DNA from: Trichoplax sp. H2
Taxonomy: Eukaryota; Placozoa; Uniplacotomia; Trichoplacea
Reading direction: 5' to 3'
Assembly (NCBI GenBank): GCA_003344405.1
Contig: NOWV01000175.1
Coordinates: 1-64,000, forward strand
DNA length: 64,000 bases
Positions 13,839 to 26,364 of this stretch are shown here, piece after piece. A program made the translations under genes and the position numbers. Numbering within the stretch: position 1 is the stretch's first letter; each line of letters begins with the position of its first letter. Under the pieces are notes generated by a model, which had not been told where the DNA came from, made no database searches, and saw only the letters and a program-made list of their open reading frames with translations.

Positions 13839-15528
13839 TCAATTCCGTTTAATCAGCTTACCATCAGGCTTAGGATATAATGAAGGATTTTCGCTTGATG
13901 ATTTGTTTGAAAATATACGAAAAAATTCATAACCCAGTTTACTAGTGATTCTATCAATATTTAACCGAACAGTATCGGTTAACTTTCCAGCAGTATCTGG
14001 TAACCCTTTCTTTAATAGCAATTTTAAGGATTCCTGCATTGCAATGAACTGACTGCGCAATGGTGATGGTTGTAACTTGGTAATTAAATCAGATATATGG
14101 CTACCCAACCTATAACAACCGGAAACCATGTAATTATAAATAGAACTATATTTAGACCGTACAATCCTCTATTTATAACTAGTATTATAATATTGCCGTA
14201 TGATAGAAAGCTGTTAATATATATCTAAATTAATTAACACTAATCTAAATTTATCTCCATACATTCATGAAAGTTCATTGTCAAGACTACAAGATAGTGT
14301 TGATGAAAGCATTATCAATGAAACAGTTCATAGTATTTTTACATCATAAAGAATTTATCTTCATCCTAATAATAAGTTCATACCTCCCCGCCAATCCTAC
14401 ATTTAGCCTTTGATCCTTACTATTATGAAATCCCTGAACTAAAATTCTTACTACGATCTTATCCTGCCTATAATAGAAAAAAAATTGAATACATTAGCAA
14501 CCGCGTCATTTAGAATTTATACTTTAAATGATAAAGTTATTGCAATATTAGAATTGTAAAGTCGCAACTAGCCGATCAAGGTTATTATCGTCTGCATTAC
14601 TGTTATTACAAAGCTGAGTTTGTTGCCATTAATAGAGTAATGTGAATCGCAGTTGCATTGTAAGTACTTTATTTTTGCATCTATGTTGATCAGTTACGCA
14701 GGTAGTAAATGAATATTCCACTTTTAATTGAGAAATTTTCAAGACATTCTAATTTCTTGATATAGATATAGGATAAATTTCCCGTTAGGTTAAGGATCGA
14801 TCGTAAATCAGGAACGAGTATAAATAACAATGTAACTAAAATACAGACGTATATGAAATATGGCCATTTTGCATACAATTGAGATCATTTTGAATCGTTT
14901 CTCACACTTACCTAAAAATGTAAATGACATGACGAGAAATGGCTTTAATTTCGTCAGTTAATAGAGATTGTCGATGTTCATCTGAATCATTTTTTGCGAC
15001 CAAATAATCCCACGAAAATGCCTTGTGTTCATCACCAACTTTCGGGGCATTTGATGTTTCATTGTTATACAATAGCATGGGCAATAATTCGTAACTATAA
15101 TTCCCCCAGCAACTTGCATAATACTGTTTTGCGGCACTGGCGTTAACAAAGGACTTGTATACCGAATCAATTTTACTAACGTAGCGATTTTCTTTTTCTG
15201 TCTCAGCATTACTTTCCCATGCTGCTTGTGCACATTGCTGGCCGTCCAATTTTGCAAATAGATCATCCTTTTCCATGCCATAATTTTCACATGAAACTGG
15301 ATTTAATCTGGTACGACGTCTAAGTTTAGGTCGTAGTCCTTGACCAGGAGGAAAATACTTTTGAGTTAAAAACATTTCCGATAATGGTGTTACCTCCACG
15401 TCTATATATATAATCATGGCTACCAATACTGAGCATACAGCAATAGCTATTCCTACAATGATCCATCGTAGGCCAGGTATAGGTAGCTTCGTGGAAGCTG
15501 TAGACGTTGCAGGTCTCCTTTTCGCCAT
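13839..15528 (-). CDS. Unrecognised type II single-pass membrane protein, 295 aa
   Basis: Two exons, 14912-15528 and 13839-14109, join in phase (AG|G) and sum to 888 nt, or 295 codons plus TGA. The product has a short basic N-terminus (MAKRRP) and one hydrophobic segment at about residues 22-42. Its outside part has Cys at 80, 99 and 140 and several N-glycosylation sequons (NAS, NYS, NET, NDS, NKS). A basic stretch, RPKLRRRTR (66-74), could be a proprotein cleavage site. The C-terminal third is helix-like (LITKLQPSPLRSQFIAMQES). I do not recognise the family. The topology and glycosylation suggest a Golgi or cell-surface protein. The intron of about 800 bp contains a short open frame with no in-phase use. 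Upstream in-frame sequence gives no better start. Confidence 0.75.
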
Positions 15529-17060
15529 GTAAATTTCTAGAAATTTTCTATTTAATCAATACGTCGATGGTGGTTATTTCAGTGCAGTACGTATACTTGG
15601 GAACCTTAACACGTCAAAAATTGCAATATTAGAGTTTATAGGTTGCTATCGTATTATTGAAAATGTTACCATTCGACTCTGGAATGCCTACTTGTGTATA
15701 ATTATTAGCAATATATTTTTTATGTCTGTGGATATAACAAATAATGAGATTACTAGTTACTCTTCATAACCTTCGATTGTCAATTCACGGCATGAATGTG
15801 AAATTGATACTCATATATGAATGCACGTAATCATAATGTAGACTTTTATTATAGAACCTTTTCTCTAAACTCGTACCGCAAACGCTGCCTAGCGTATGCA
15901 ACAATGTGAGAAGGGTATGAATTAAGTTTCAAAAATGCGTATACACTGTACTGGGATCAGGTGCATTAGACGGACCTAGAATATTCAAAACTATATCATG
16001 TACTGCTGATGGGAACATTGTCGAATTGACAGTTAGTCGACTTTAGGCTATCCTAGTATCTAATATGTATAAACTTTGACAAAATAATTACTTTTAAATG
16101 CGTTTGAGATCAACGGTTTCATGTATGGTTACAATGAATGAATACACTGCAATCTTACAGTAACCTATCATAATAAACAAACGTTTACTGCAGTAAGACT
16201 TCACTTGCATTCTACAAGCATAGGTAGTAATTTTTTATAAGCAATACACGCAAGAAAGACCTCGCTGCAATGTTGAAAATAGATGATTGATCTATAATGC
16301 TCTATGACATTCATTCATCCTGCTGCAATCGTGCAGTATGAGTTAATGGATTATTTTAACGTTGTCGCCAGTATGGTAGTATATCACATAATGTAGCCTA
16401 TATATAGCCTATGGTATTGGTCAACAGGAATATATCTAGACCTGACATATATCCCTTCCATTTGAAAGATACCTTGTCACTATTTTTGAAATTAACTTTA
16501 TTCACATTGAACTTGGGCCTCATCACTTACTTGGAAGCTCTTTTTTTATTGCAATTTTGTAGAAAGCAAGAGGCAAAATACAGTAGGTAGTATTCTAGAA
16601 AAGGACGATCCAACCGTTGTTCATTAATATGATATCATTTACTTCTCCATTACAAAGTGGAAATGGACATATTGGATGGATGTAAGGTTGGAATTCAAAT
16701 CTTGTTCAACTCTTTTCAATCCCTTAAGCCTGGTATGAATGATGGCAACGAAAAGATGAAAATGGACAGTAGACAAGGTGATTCTTTGTTCCAAGGCAAC
16801 GGTAACAAAAGTTACGATTTGAGGTGCATCATCTTTTAATCATTGGTAGTGTCTTGCCTGTCGTAATTAGTTATTCTTTCAACCTATAAAGTCATATTGA
16901 ACGCTTGTATGGCAATCTATTATGGCTAATATCGATTCTGTATTTATTCGAATTCAGTTACACGATCATTTTCAGAAGCTTGTTGGAAAATTTCCAGTTG
17001 GTTTTAGCCTGAAAGTTGGAGAATTTCTTTCACCACTGGAATCAACTTAACACTTACAGT
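15529..17060. other. Intergenic stretch without a supported gene
   Basis: No coding exon, RNA gene or clear repeat is recognisable. The frame at 16657-16839 (+) has no homology that I can see. Confidence 0.45.
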
Positions 17061-17084
17061 ATAGTAACTGGACGATACTTCCCA

Positions 17085-17870
17085 TTTCAGTACTGTATAG
17101 TACTGTACTGTACCATCCCAGCCAACTCCGGTACGGTACAGTACCGTACAATGTACAGTGAATCGTTTGCAGTATATAGTATTGTGAAGTATGTACTGTA
17201 TACTGTAGTACAGCGTGGAGTGTACAGTGAATCGCTTGCAGTATACTGTACTGTACAGTATAATACTGTACTGTACAGTACAGTATTGTGAAGCATGCAC
17301 TGTACTGTAGTACAGTGCAGCGTGGAGAGTACCGTACAGTGAATCGTTTACAGTATAGTACTGTATTATAAAATATGTACTGTATTGTAGCCAACAGCGC
17401 ACAGTGTACTGTACAGTGAATCGCTTGCAGTACTGTACTGTATATAGTATTGTGAAGTATGTACTGTATACTGTAGTACAGCGTGGAGTGTAGTGAATCA
17501 TTTACAGTATATAGTATTGTAAAATATGTATTGTAGCCAACGGCGTACAGTGTACAGTGAATCGCTTGCAGTATACAGTATTGTAAAGCATGCACTGTAC
17601 AGTACTGTACACATGTATGTCTTTCTGAGTGTACAGTACTACAGTACAGCGTCGAGTGTACTGTACAGTGTACAGTGTACAGTACTTCATCGTTTTACAA
17701 TGGTAATACCCAGGGCTTGTGAGAGAGAAGTCCTTAGCAGCCAAGTGTCAGGTCTAGACTCAGCCAACTCAGTCAAGAGAAAGAAATCCCTCGACACTCG
17801 GTATCCACTATACTATACTGTACAGTGTATAGTATCCGTTCACCATGAGTCAGTAAGTATCCAGTACAGT
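17085..17870. repeat. TACAGTA/TACTGTA minisatellite
   Basis: A complex tandem array is built on the self-complementary motifs TACAGTA and TACTGTA. A marker (C/T)AGTGAATC(G/A)(T/C)TT(G/A)CAG recurs at 17156, 17225, 17337, 17414, 17491 and 17555, giving a spacing of about 60-110 bp. Between the markers are runs such as GTACTGTACAGTA and shared TTGTGAAGTATG blocks. Several long frames on both strands here, rich in Tyr, Thr, Val and Leu, are artefacts of the repeat. Confidence 0.9.
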
Positions 17871-18639
17871 ATACAGCATCAGCTTGGAGAGTGGATTGCA
17901 AAATAATAATAATAACATCATGGAGGAGATTTGTTGCAGGTAGTTCATCAGCGCATGATTTGTGCAGCAGTAGATCGATTTTTGCTAAGACTAAGGACTA
18001 CTAGAAGAATCTATTTCTCGTGGTCCATGGACGTAAGACCTACGTCGAATCTTCAATTGTTAAGTTGCTGAACAACACAGTCTACGATGCATATTGTACG
18101 CTCCAAAGTATTGGCATAATCGATGAGTTACGGGAGATTGGTAGCACTTGTTCATCTCTATCTTGTGATAGACGTACAAGCGAAAAAAAAAAAGTGCTAC
18201 CTATGCCATATAATGTCTTTACCGTATTAGTACAACAACGAGTATTTCTTGTATAATTTCACCTTATTGCATAAACTTGGATCTTCTAATAATACCATAA
18301 ACTATCTATCTTGAATCGACCATGAACTAACGGATGACTGCATAATCGATCCATTTATTATTCTGTACGAGGTTGACAACTAGTCGTGATACTTGACGTT
18401 GCATACTTGACGTTGTATACTTGACTTTCCACAGCAATTTAAAAATTTTCAGTTCCGTTAGCCTCCAATGTACATTTGGGGAAACCAACACAACTTTTCA
18501 ACGAACTCCCTGCATTATTATAATATATTGTATCTGTTTTCGTGCTATCTTATCATTACAATCATGAGCTAACTTATGGCTGCACTACAGGAAGGATTGC
18601 CGGTGGATAGCGTCATAGATAAATTCATATTATTGACCC

Positions 18640-18715
18640 ATTCCTAGATAAGCAAACCTTCTAAAGGAAACTATGTTACGACAGCATGCAACAGTTACTC
18701 TTTAACAATTCCATC
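18640..18715. repeat. Dispersed repeat, copy 1 (others at 36300 and 63775)
   Basis: The segment CATTCCTAGATAAG ... ATGTTACGACAG ... GTTACT recurs at about 36300-36365 and 63775-63845 with substitutions and small indels, always in the same orientation. No open frame is shared. It is a short non-coding repeat family of unknown origin. Confidence 0.7.
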
Positions 18716-18764
18716 TACGGTTATGCTAATAATATTGAATGATTATTATGATTATTATAATTAA

Positions 18765-19030
18765 TTGTTCTCCTTAGTTGTCGTATGCAAAGCATTCAGC
18801 GTAGAGGTAAGGGGAAATACCTTTATCTGGATGGTATCTGTATACTCTACTGGTAAAAATATTGGTGCAGTTTACTCGAGCACAGTATCACAAATGGAAC
18901 TTACCAATTGTTCTTCTTAGCTGTCGTATTCAAAGTATCCTGCATTGCGATGAGGGAAAATACCTTACCTCTATGGTGCCTAGATACTCTACTAGCGAGT
19001 ACACTGGTACAGAATACTCAAGTACAACGC
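18765..19030 (+). repeat. Diverged tandem duplication, unit about 140 bp
   Basis: The segment 18765-18890 (beginning TTGTTCTCCTTAGTTGTCG) is repeated in diverged form at 18906-19030 (TTGTTCTTCTTAGCTGTCG). They share GTCGTAT(G/T)CAAAG and ATACTCTACT(G/A)G blocks. No coding role is evident. Confidence 0.75.
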
Positions 19031-19347
19031 TACACCAGCAACTAATGAAAGAAGCAACATGCAAAAATAATAATTGCCTTCTTTCTTTGTGTCCCTTTAA
19101 TTTCTACAGAAAATGATCTATCTGTACATTCCATACAGCTATAGCGATGGTAAAATAGTTTGGATAATGATAGAGGAGGAATAGAATTTTAATTGATGAA
19201 TTGTTGCCTATGTAGGTCGATAAAATCGAAATAAATTAAAGTAAGCCAAAAGACTTTTCTTATGCACAACAGAATACTGTATGCAGTACATGGCCGTTTT
19301 ATGTATCCTATGTACAATTATTGTACAGTTGTTTTGCCAAAGTATTG

Positions 19348-19620
19348 CACCCCCCCCCCCAACCAAAAAATGGAGTAAAACTGGTTAGAAGGTAAGACGT
19401 AGTCGTCCTTTCCTAATTTAGACACTGTAAACTAGACCTAAGTTGGCTTATGCTGTAAATTAGATCCAATAGATACGGCTTACGTAAGATCTGTTCTAGT
19501 CTTCCTTTCTAGAAAATTTCAAATAGTCCGTGTGGACTAGATCCTCTTTCCAAATTTATCTGTGTACCTGTCACTATCACGGGCTACTTATGAGCAATTA
19601 TTTACTCTCCTCCCCCCCCC
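19348..19620. repeat. Two poly(C) tracts
   Basis: Runs of about ten C occur near 19350 and 19611-19620. They stand out in this AT-rich region. A matching run of G lies near 32010. Such homopolymers are often mis-sized in assemblies. Confidence 0.8.
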
Positions 19621-20003
19621 CTGCTGCAGTCATATACTGAAAGTATTGACTGCTTAATAATTAATTTTTGTAGTCCCTATGGTAGTGGTAGTATACCGTA
19701 TGCCGCGTTTGTAGTTAGTGCCCAGCATCTGCAGATGGACTTAAAAACTTCATCTACGAATAAATAAATAAACTATAAAGTGCTTATAATGATTCACACC
19801 TACGTCAAAATTTCATCGTTCTATATTGACGGCAGGTTTAGGCTATATTTACTTACATTATTTGCAGTTTACTGTCATTAACTATAGGAGAAATAGTGTC
19901 GCAGTTGTTCGTCATTTCCGACAAATGATCGATTCGACCATGTACGCATAAATTCAATTATCAATGCAACTGCAGTCTGATTCAGTTGTAGGGATACTCT
20001 CTG

Positions 20004-20893
20004 AAAAATGATCTAATTCATCAATGTTTACTAACAGGAAGTACCATTACATGAAGAAGAAGGTATTAATGCATGGAAGTTGTTTAGTGTAACCGTGCGC
20101 CAGCAAAACACTAGAAAGATATATAAAGGGCCACAGCCCAAACACATACAGAGTTTTTTACAGTTGATCTAGTTTGATATGTCTTACAGTATTTCTATAT
20201 ATGTATTTTGTAATGCTACGCTTAAGATGGATGGATGATAACTGCGTTATTATCTACAGTCCATATTGATAGTTAACTTACGCTGTATAATTATAGAATC
20301 AATTATCGTGACTAATTTACAATTTACAAGTCTGCCTAATTCTAGATATGGATATCATAAACTATGTATTGTACAACGTTACACTGTAAGTGTTGACGGC
20401 GCACATATAAAAGCCGTTGTAATTATCAATAAACGAATGAGTGGTAGTAAGTACTTAGCTTTGTCAGTATTCGAAAACTAGTCATAGTGATCCGAACTTT
20501 ACATACGGTTGGAGTATCAACTCTAGTTAGTTCATACACAATATAGTTAGTGATCTGAGCTGATAAATAATAAAGTAACTCTAAACGCTATCAAATAGTC
20601 TGTCACTGTGATTAAGAAAGTTAGTCTTAGTCTGTACTATTCATCAAGAGTTAGTTTGAAGAATAGTCGGTGACAGTAAGTAGGTTAGTAGTTGCTAGCC
20701 TTGATAGTACAAGTGTCACAGAGGAGATTTGTGACAATGGTATTTCCAATCAATTTCCTAAAACGATATTTATAGTTCTTCCATACTAAATAAATAAACT
20801 AACAATCCAAATTCTATATTGTTGTTGCGAGCCAGCGTTTTACGTACTGTATTAATACCGGAGCAGTCTTATCAGGATATAATTTAAATTGCA
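20004..20893 (+). repeat. First copy of a segment duplicated across the assembly gap
   Basis: This 890-bp stretch is nearly identical to 20914-21430, apart from scattered single-base differences and one 374-bp block present only here (20175-20548). Both copies begin AAAAATGATCTAATTC and both end TTTAAATTGCA. The gap lies exactly between the end of the first copy and the start of the second. Confidence 0.92.
20175..20548. repeat. 374-bp insertion/deletion between the two copies, flanked by TAGTT
   Basis: The block is absent from the second copy. The pentamer TAGTT occurs at both junctions (20170-20174 and 20544-20548) and once at the empty site. This fits either an insertion with a 5-bp target-site duplication or a deletion between short repeats. 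I see no terminal inverted repeats and no convincing gene inside. Confidence 0.7.
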
Positions 20894-20913
20894 NNNNNNN
20901 NNNNNNNNNNNNN
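20894..20913. other. Assembly gap (20 N)
   Basis: Twenty N occupy these positions, directly between the two copies of a duplicated segment. Confidence 0.99.
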
Positions 20914-21430
20914 AAAAATGATCTAATTCATCAATGTTTACTAACAGAAAGTACCATTACATGAAGAAGAAGGTATTAATGCATGGAAGTTGTTTAGTGT
21001 AACCGTGCGCCAGCAAAACACTGGAAAGATATATAAAGGGTCACGGCCCAAACACATACAGAGTTTTTTTACAGTTGATCTAGTTAGTGATCTGAGCTGA
21101 TAAATAATAAAGTAACTCTAAACGCTATCAAATAGTCTGTCACTGTGATTAAGAAAGTTAGTCTTAGTCTGTACTATTCATCAAGAGTTAGTTTGAAGAA
21201 TAGTCGGTGACAGTAAGTAGGTTAGTAGTTGCTAGCCTTGATAGTACAAGTGTCGCAGAGGAGATTTGTGACAATGGTATTTCCAATCAATTTCCTAAAA
21301 CGATGTTTATAGTTCTTCCATACTAAATAAATAAACTAACAATCCAAATTCTATATTGTTGTTGCGAGCCAACGTTTTACGTACCGTATAAATACTGGAG
21401 CAGTCTTATCAGGATATAATTTAAATTGCA
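20914..21430 (+). repeat. Second copy of the segment flanking the gap
   Basis: This 517-bp copy matches 20004-20893 without the 374-bp block. It reads as the alternative haplotype placed in tandem by the assembler. Confidence 0.9.
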
Positions 21431-24059
21431 ATTGGTACACGAGCTGGTCCTAAGCGAACAATTTATCAGTAAGCCAAATTTGTTAATAATCAAGAATTAA
21501 ACAAAGTCAAATGAAGATAGAATTACGCCAATTCTTTTTAATAAACCGTCCTAAATTGCCAACCTATATCGAAACTGAATACGATGGCGGATTAACGGAT
21601 GAAATATCGGATGACATCTCTAACTAGATGAAAGTTACTTCATGTAGCAGAATCCAGGCAAACAATGTTTTAGCTTAAATGTTTCAAGTTTAAATTATTG
21701 AGACTTACCTATGCCGGGTATCTTGTAGCATTATCTAAAAAGTACTGCAGTCACTAAGCAGGATAGATATTATTAAGGTAATTCCACGTTTATTTCATTA
21801 TTATACATTAATAGCAAAATGGCTGCAACCTCTGTCTAATATATTCTTATGCGTAATTGAAGACCAGCAGGTCCAAAATTTCAAACTGTTTGTCATCCTT
21901 AACTCATTTCTTTAAAATGCTTATGCCGGATAAAATATCTAAAGTGAACAAGTTTCACTTTTATTTATCCATTTAGACTGTATTAATAGTTTGTTAATAA
22001 ACATCTTGCATACCCATCTTGATTATACTTTACTTTCATCACTAATTGAGAGAGCTCATGAATTAGTTATTCCTGTATTGCTTTTATTTTAAACCATCAT
22101 CAAGTATTTAATGAGATAAAAGTATCCGGAAATTACTATTTCACATAGAATATCAACATATACTAATATCATTACTTTACATATTAAATAAAAGCATCAG
22201 AACAAAATTATTGACTAACAAATGATGTAAATTTATTTCACGTGATCTTAACGATAATTCATTTTTTTCTCCTATTTCTAAATCTCTATCTAGCATAATT
22301 TTCAATAAAGCAGACCTAAAATTGCGTAATATTCCACTTCTTAGATTTCTATCTTACTCATATTAATAGGCCATTGTTACATTTATTAATTATTTTAGTA
22401 AAGAAACACTATATAGATTGAGCTTGACAGTGATAATAATACTTTAGAAAATTATGTGTTTTTACACATATTTGATAAAAGCTACCACTATGTACTTTAA
22501 GAAAATGAATGTGGCAGAAAACTAGCTGATTGTATAACAGTATTTCTTAATATACTGAGATTATATGCAAAAAAGGTATAAGTGAATTCAAGATAGTAAC
22601 CTACTTAACTAAGCGCGCCACATTATCTTGTACGAAATTAAAATCGTTACTTTACTAGTATTAAGCTGACATTTTTATTTTAGTTGGTGGTGAAATAGTT
22701 AATATTCTACAGAATTTTGCAGAAAAATTTCTACAAAGTAATAAATTATAGTTTTCAAGTTATCTTGGCATCCTTATGTCAACCGGCATTGCTCTATGGT
22801 ACAGCCGCATGAACCATGTACAATTCGAATGATTAAAGTTACTTCCAGCAACAACAATTTGTATACTATGACACTTAGGTGCTATATTCATCAATTTATC
22901 GATAAGCGGAATATCCATAACTGACCTCTTTATCAACTGTAACAATTCTATTTCCTAGTACAAGGTAACACCGATTACGAAATTATTTTTATTTAGGAAC
23001 TCGAAGTAGTAAAGGTGTTTACAGCATTACCTCGTTCGATTACTATTTCAAATGAGATTAAAATAATAAATAATAGCTTGACACTTGTGAATTTTGTTAG
23101 CAAAATCAATATCCCTATCAGAAAAAATATTTTAGCAATATACCAATTTGTGAAGATAACAAACTGCAGTTGTTAATCTATTGGGCAGGCCAATTTGAGT
23201 TCATGCGTATAATTTACCTGTGGATTGAAAACTTTTTGTCGGTTCATAATGTGTCGCATTCACAGCATTACCGAATCTATTTCGCTAAGCAGAAGAACTA
23301 TAAGTATGTGCCACGTGACTTCTAGGAAATACAAAAATTACGTAATTTTAATTATGCTTACTTGACGAAAAAATTGGTAAATAAATTATAGCAAATTAAA
23401 GAATTAGCAAAGTAAGAGTTTAAAAGTTCTATAATGTACTGCAATCATGAATAATTTTAGATTTTAAAGGATAAAGAATTATGGCATTTTAGGCGCAGAT
23501 ATAGGTTTACTGAGAAATTTTTTTTTTAATTTTAATGATATAAAATGCGAAAGACTATTTTTGGCATGATCTTAATTAATCTTGTAACATCAAAGCAGAT
23601 ATTTTTCCTGAAAATAGACAGCATGATCTGTCGTAGCCATATCATGTGATTTGTCAGCAATAAGCTTTTGCGAAATTTACTCTAATTAGTTATGCTACCT
23701 TCAATTTAGTAAATTAAAGATTAAGTGAAGTGATGGCTATCATACAATGTTATATTATGTTAAAATTTGTAGGATAATCTTTAAACTACAAATACTCAAT
23801 CTTGAATATTGCTCGTAAGCATCAGACAAGCATACAGGCTTTCGAATAATGGCTTCTTGTTAGGCCATATTAAATCGATTAAAGATTGCAATTTCAAAGT
23901 AATCTACTGTATAGAATTCTAAACGACCATTTTAGATCTAAATAAAATTTTAATCGCCTGCTGTATGTCAATCTACCGATGATATTTAAAACATTTTGAG
24001 ATATTGCCGATGTGATAACTTATAGAAATTCGATACTATTACAAACTGAAATGCTGACT
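21431..24059. other. Region without a supported gene
   Basis: A 38-codon frame at 21511-21627 (+) ends in an acidic tail (EYDGGLTDEISDDISN) and could be a terminal exon, but I find no in-phase acceptor. A minus-strand frame at 22760-22945 is also open without recognisable homology. Neither is strong enough to call. Confidence 0.35.
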
Positions 24060-24119
24060 ATGTCTTATCGACATTTACTAATACAAATCGCTGGCTTCAT
24101 TTTGACAGTTGGCCCGTAG

Positions 24120-24791
24120 ACCAAGAAGCTGTAACAAAGTACAAGTTTAAGGTAAACGTAACCGTGAAAATGGTATTTACATTATTTATGACCGGTCAAA
24201 TACTCCCCATCGGATATATTGTGATTTTACATCAGAGCCTGGCTACGCTTATACTTCAGTGACTTTTTGGCAATTTCGAAATCGCTATTTCAAATCATTT
24301 TATACCCTTGGATATAATATCAACTGTCTAGTTGATGAATGTAATCCCAATTGGATAAGCTATCGAATGTCTTATTATCATATGCGACTATTGAGTCAAC
24401 AGCAGGAAATAATCCATTGGAGAATGATTTATAATTTGGATAAAATGAATATGACGGTAGACTATTACGATTATCCTCGATCTCGATTCTCTCTATTTAA
24501 TTTCTTACGGGAACGAAGTATTAGCATTGCATGTAAACGGGTCGACTATGCCAACATTCACGAATCTGGTTGCTCTAAGTGCAGTATGGCATTTGCACAA
24601 AATAATGGTTACAATCTTGTGGCCGAACCATACGTCCGTTTAAAATGTGGGGTAAGATGCAAAGACTCAACTGCAGGTTCCCCGGCTATAGAGAAGACAG
24701 TTTTGGGCACTATTATATTATTAATCCATCATTTTGGTGCGTCCATAGCCCGACATCTACTACAAGTATTTGGTTTGGTGGGCAAGTTTGA
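24120..24791 (+). pseudogene. Fibrinogen-like secreted protein pseudogene
   Basis: The frame reads NGIYIIYDRSNTPHRIYCDF, then ISIACKRVDYANIHESGCSKC, and in the next frame SPTSTTSIWFGG. These match, in the same order, blocks of the intact gene at 44883-45756 (NGYFILYDKNNQPYTTFCDF; CTKVDYVNIRGHTCRQC; SSTSTTNWWIGG). Two lesions are visible. TAA at 24148-24150 is in frame near the start of the domain. Near 24645-24655 the homology moves to another frame, as if one base were lost, and ends at a TGA at 24789-24791. It could be a pseudogene or a live gene with two sequence errors. The domain start resembles that of fibrinogen-related proteins. Confidence 0.7.
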
Positions 24792-24849
24792 GTCTAATAT
24801 GTAAACTATTTAATTTTTGATATCAGGCAGAAAAATACTTCTTGAATAA

Positions 24850-26364
24850 TCTAAGCTAATAAAAGATAGCATAATATATACTTACTACAGCACCAGGCAT
24901 TATTATTATTCACTCTTCACATTAGATTTAGTGTTGGTATACAAGTAGGAAATACAACGCTTTCTTAATTGATAATGCACTATGTGTTAACCACCGCTAA
25001 GGAATTTCATTTTCCACCTTTTTTATGTTGAAATAGCCATCATAAATTTTTGCTGATATCGTTTGGGTCTATGATTCGAAATTGTAGATCCGTTGTCTTA
25101 ATAAATGAGAATTTATAGGAATTCTATTGGCCCTATCTATGTGATAGAAGCTTAGTTATACTGAGTTAAATTACTCGAGTTAATAGTCTGAACGCTAAGC
25201 TAACCCTAAAAGCTTTTGTTATGATCTTAAATACTTGTAATCTACTACATCCCAAGTAAATAAGGAAATTGGACGGAGTTAAGATTGTCGTCAGTTGTTA
25301 GCCTTTAACTAGAGCTCCGCCTTTATCGTTGTGATAGATCCAAAATTGCAGCGAAGAAAATAAATTTAATACATAAATTATAATACTTTTCCAACGACAA
25401 GCTTAATGTCAGATCTATCCTCTCGACATCTACTTGCAAGGCCAACCTGATCACTGACGGTTTCTCCATCATCAGGATTTTGCAGTGACTACAAGTCTCT
25501 CTTAGACAAAAATTGACCCAAATTTTATTGAAAAATTAATAAAGTTTCAGTAAATTTATGCAACTTCAATTATAGAAATGGAAAATTTAACCGTTAGATT
25601 GCTATAATATCCCACCTACGAGCAGCGCGGGTCGTATTTATACTACTGATAGATGACTTTGATTATCGGTTCATTTCAATAAGTCAGGATAAGATTCTTA
25701 CAGTACTTTTTACCTCAAGATTTCTTCATGTAAAACGAATAGCTCTAAAGTAGTCATTTCTGCAGAGTATTGATTATTAAAATAGTATTCGTTATAGCGC
25801 TAAGGGTGGCCACTGGGCCTTTCAATTTTGATTTGATGTAATATTCTGATGAAAATTGAATAAACATAGAATTTTTATAGAGTTTTCTACACAGCCATTT
25901 TGATTTTTATATTTTCTTATAATGGTTGTTATCGACAAAGCAAGCTTTGCTTGCATACGCAAGCGATCCTTAGACACATTATAATGATTGGTCTAGAATT
26001 GACCACAGTACTAAGGACATTGTACAGCACAGTATATATCTTACAGTACCTGCTAATCTTAACTTGGTATGTCCATCACCGTCCATTAGTTATCATAATG
26101 TGCTTTGGATGATTAACTAATCTTAATATAGCATTTCATCCGTCAATGCATTATTGAAAAGTAATATTCTACAAGCATAGCTATGAATATAGTAGTGCCT
26201 GGCTATTACTGGGATATAAATAATGTCGAATGGTAATACTATCTGTTAATTATGAACAAATAAGTACATTATCGTAAACTGTCAGCAAAGCGACGTGAGT
26301 TTGTACTAGTAGCATCCAATCGCTAGAAATCCTATTTAGGCAAATATTAATTCTTGGTAAGTGT
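24850..26364. other. Intergenic region with short dispersed repeats
   Basis: No gene is supported. About 25380-25560 resembles about 36065-36215 (shared CTCTT/CTTAGACAAAA...TTTATTGAAAA). About 26230-26320 resembles about 44310-44395 (shared ACATTATCGTAAAC...CAGCAAAGCGACG). These are short, diverged, non-coding repeats. Confidence 0.55.

Noticed and set aside
14690-14878. Open frame within the intron of the type II membrane protein gene
   Set aside because: Its acceptor would enter in a phase that hits a stop within nine codons, while exons 1 and 2 join perfectly without it.
17004-17744. Several long open frames on both strands rich in Tyr, Thr, Cys and Val
   Set aside because: They follow from the TACAGTA/TACTGTA repeat, which lacks stops in several frames. 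No splice signals or conserved motifs.
20266-20481. Gene inside the 374-bp variable block
   Set aside because: Seventy-one codons in AT-rich DNA with no motif, and the block is missing from the other copy.
21511-21627. Terminal exon with an acidic tail
   Set aside because: The residues look plausible but no in-phase AG acceptor or partner exon could be found.
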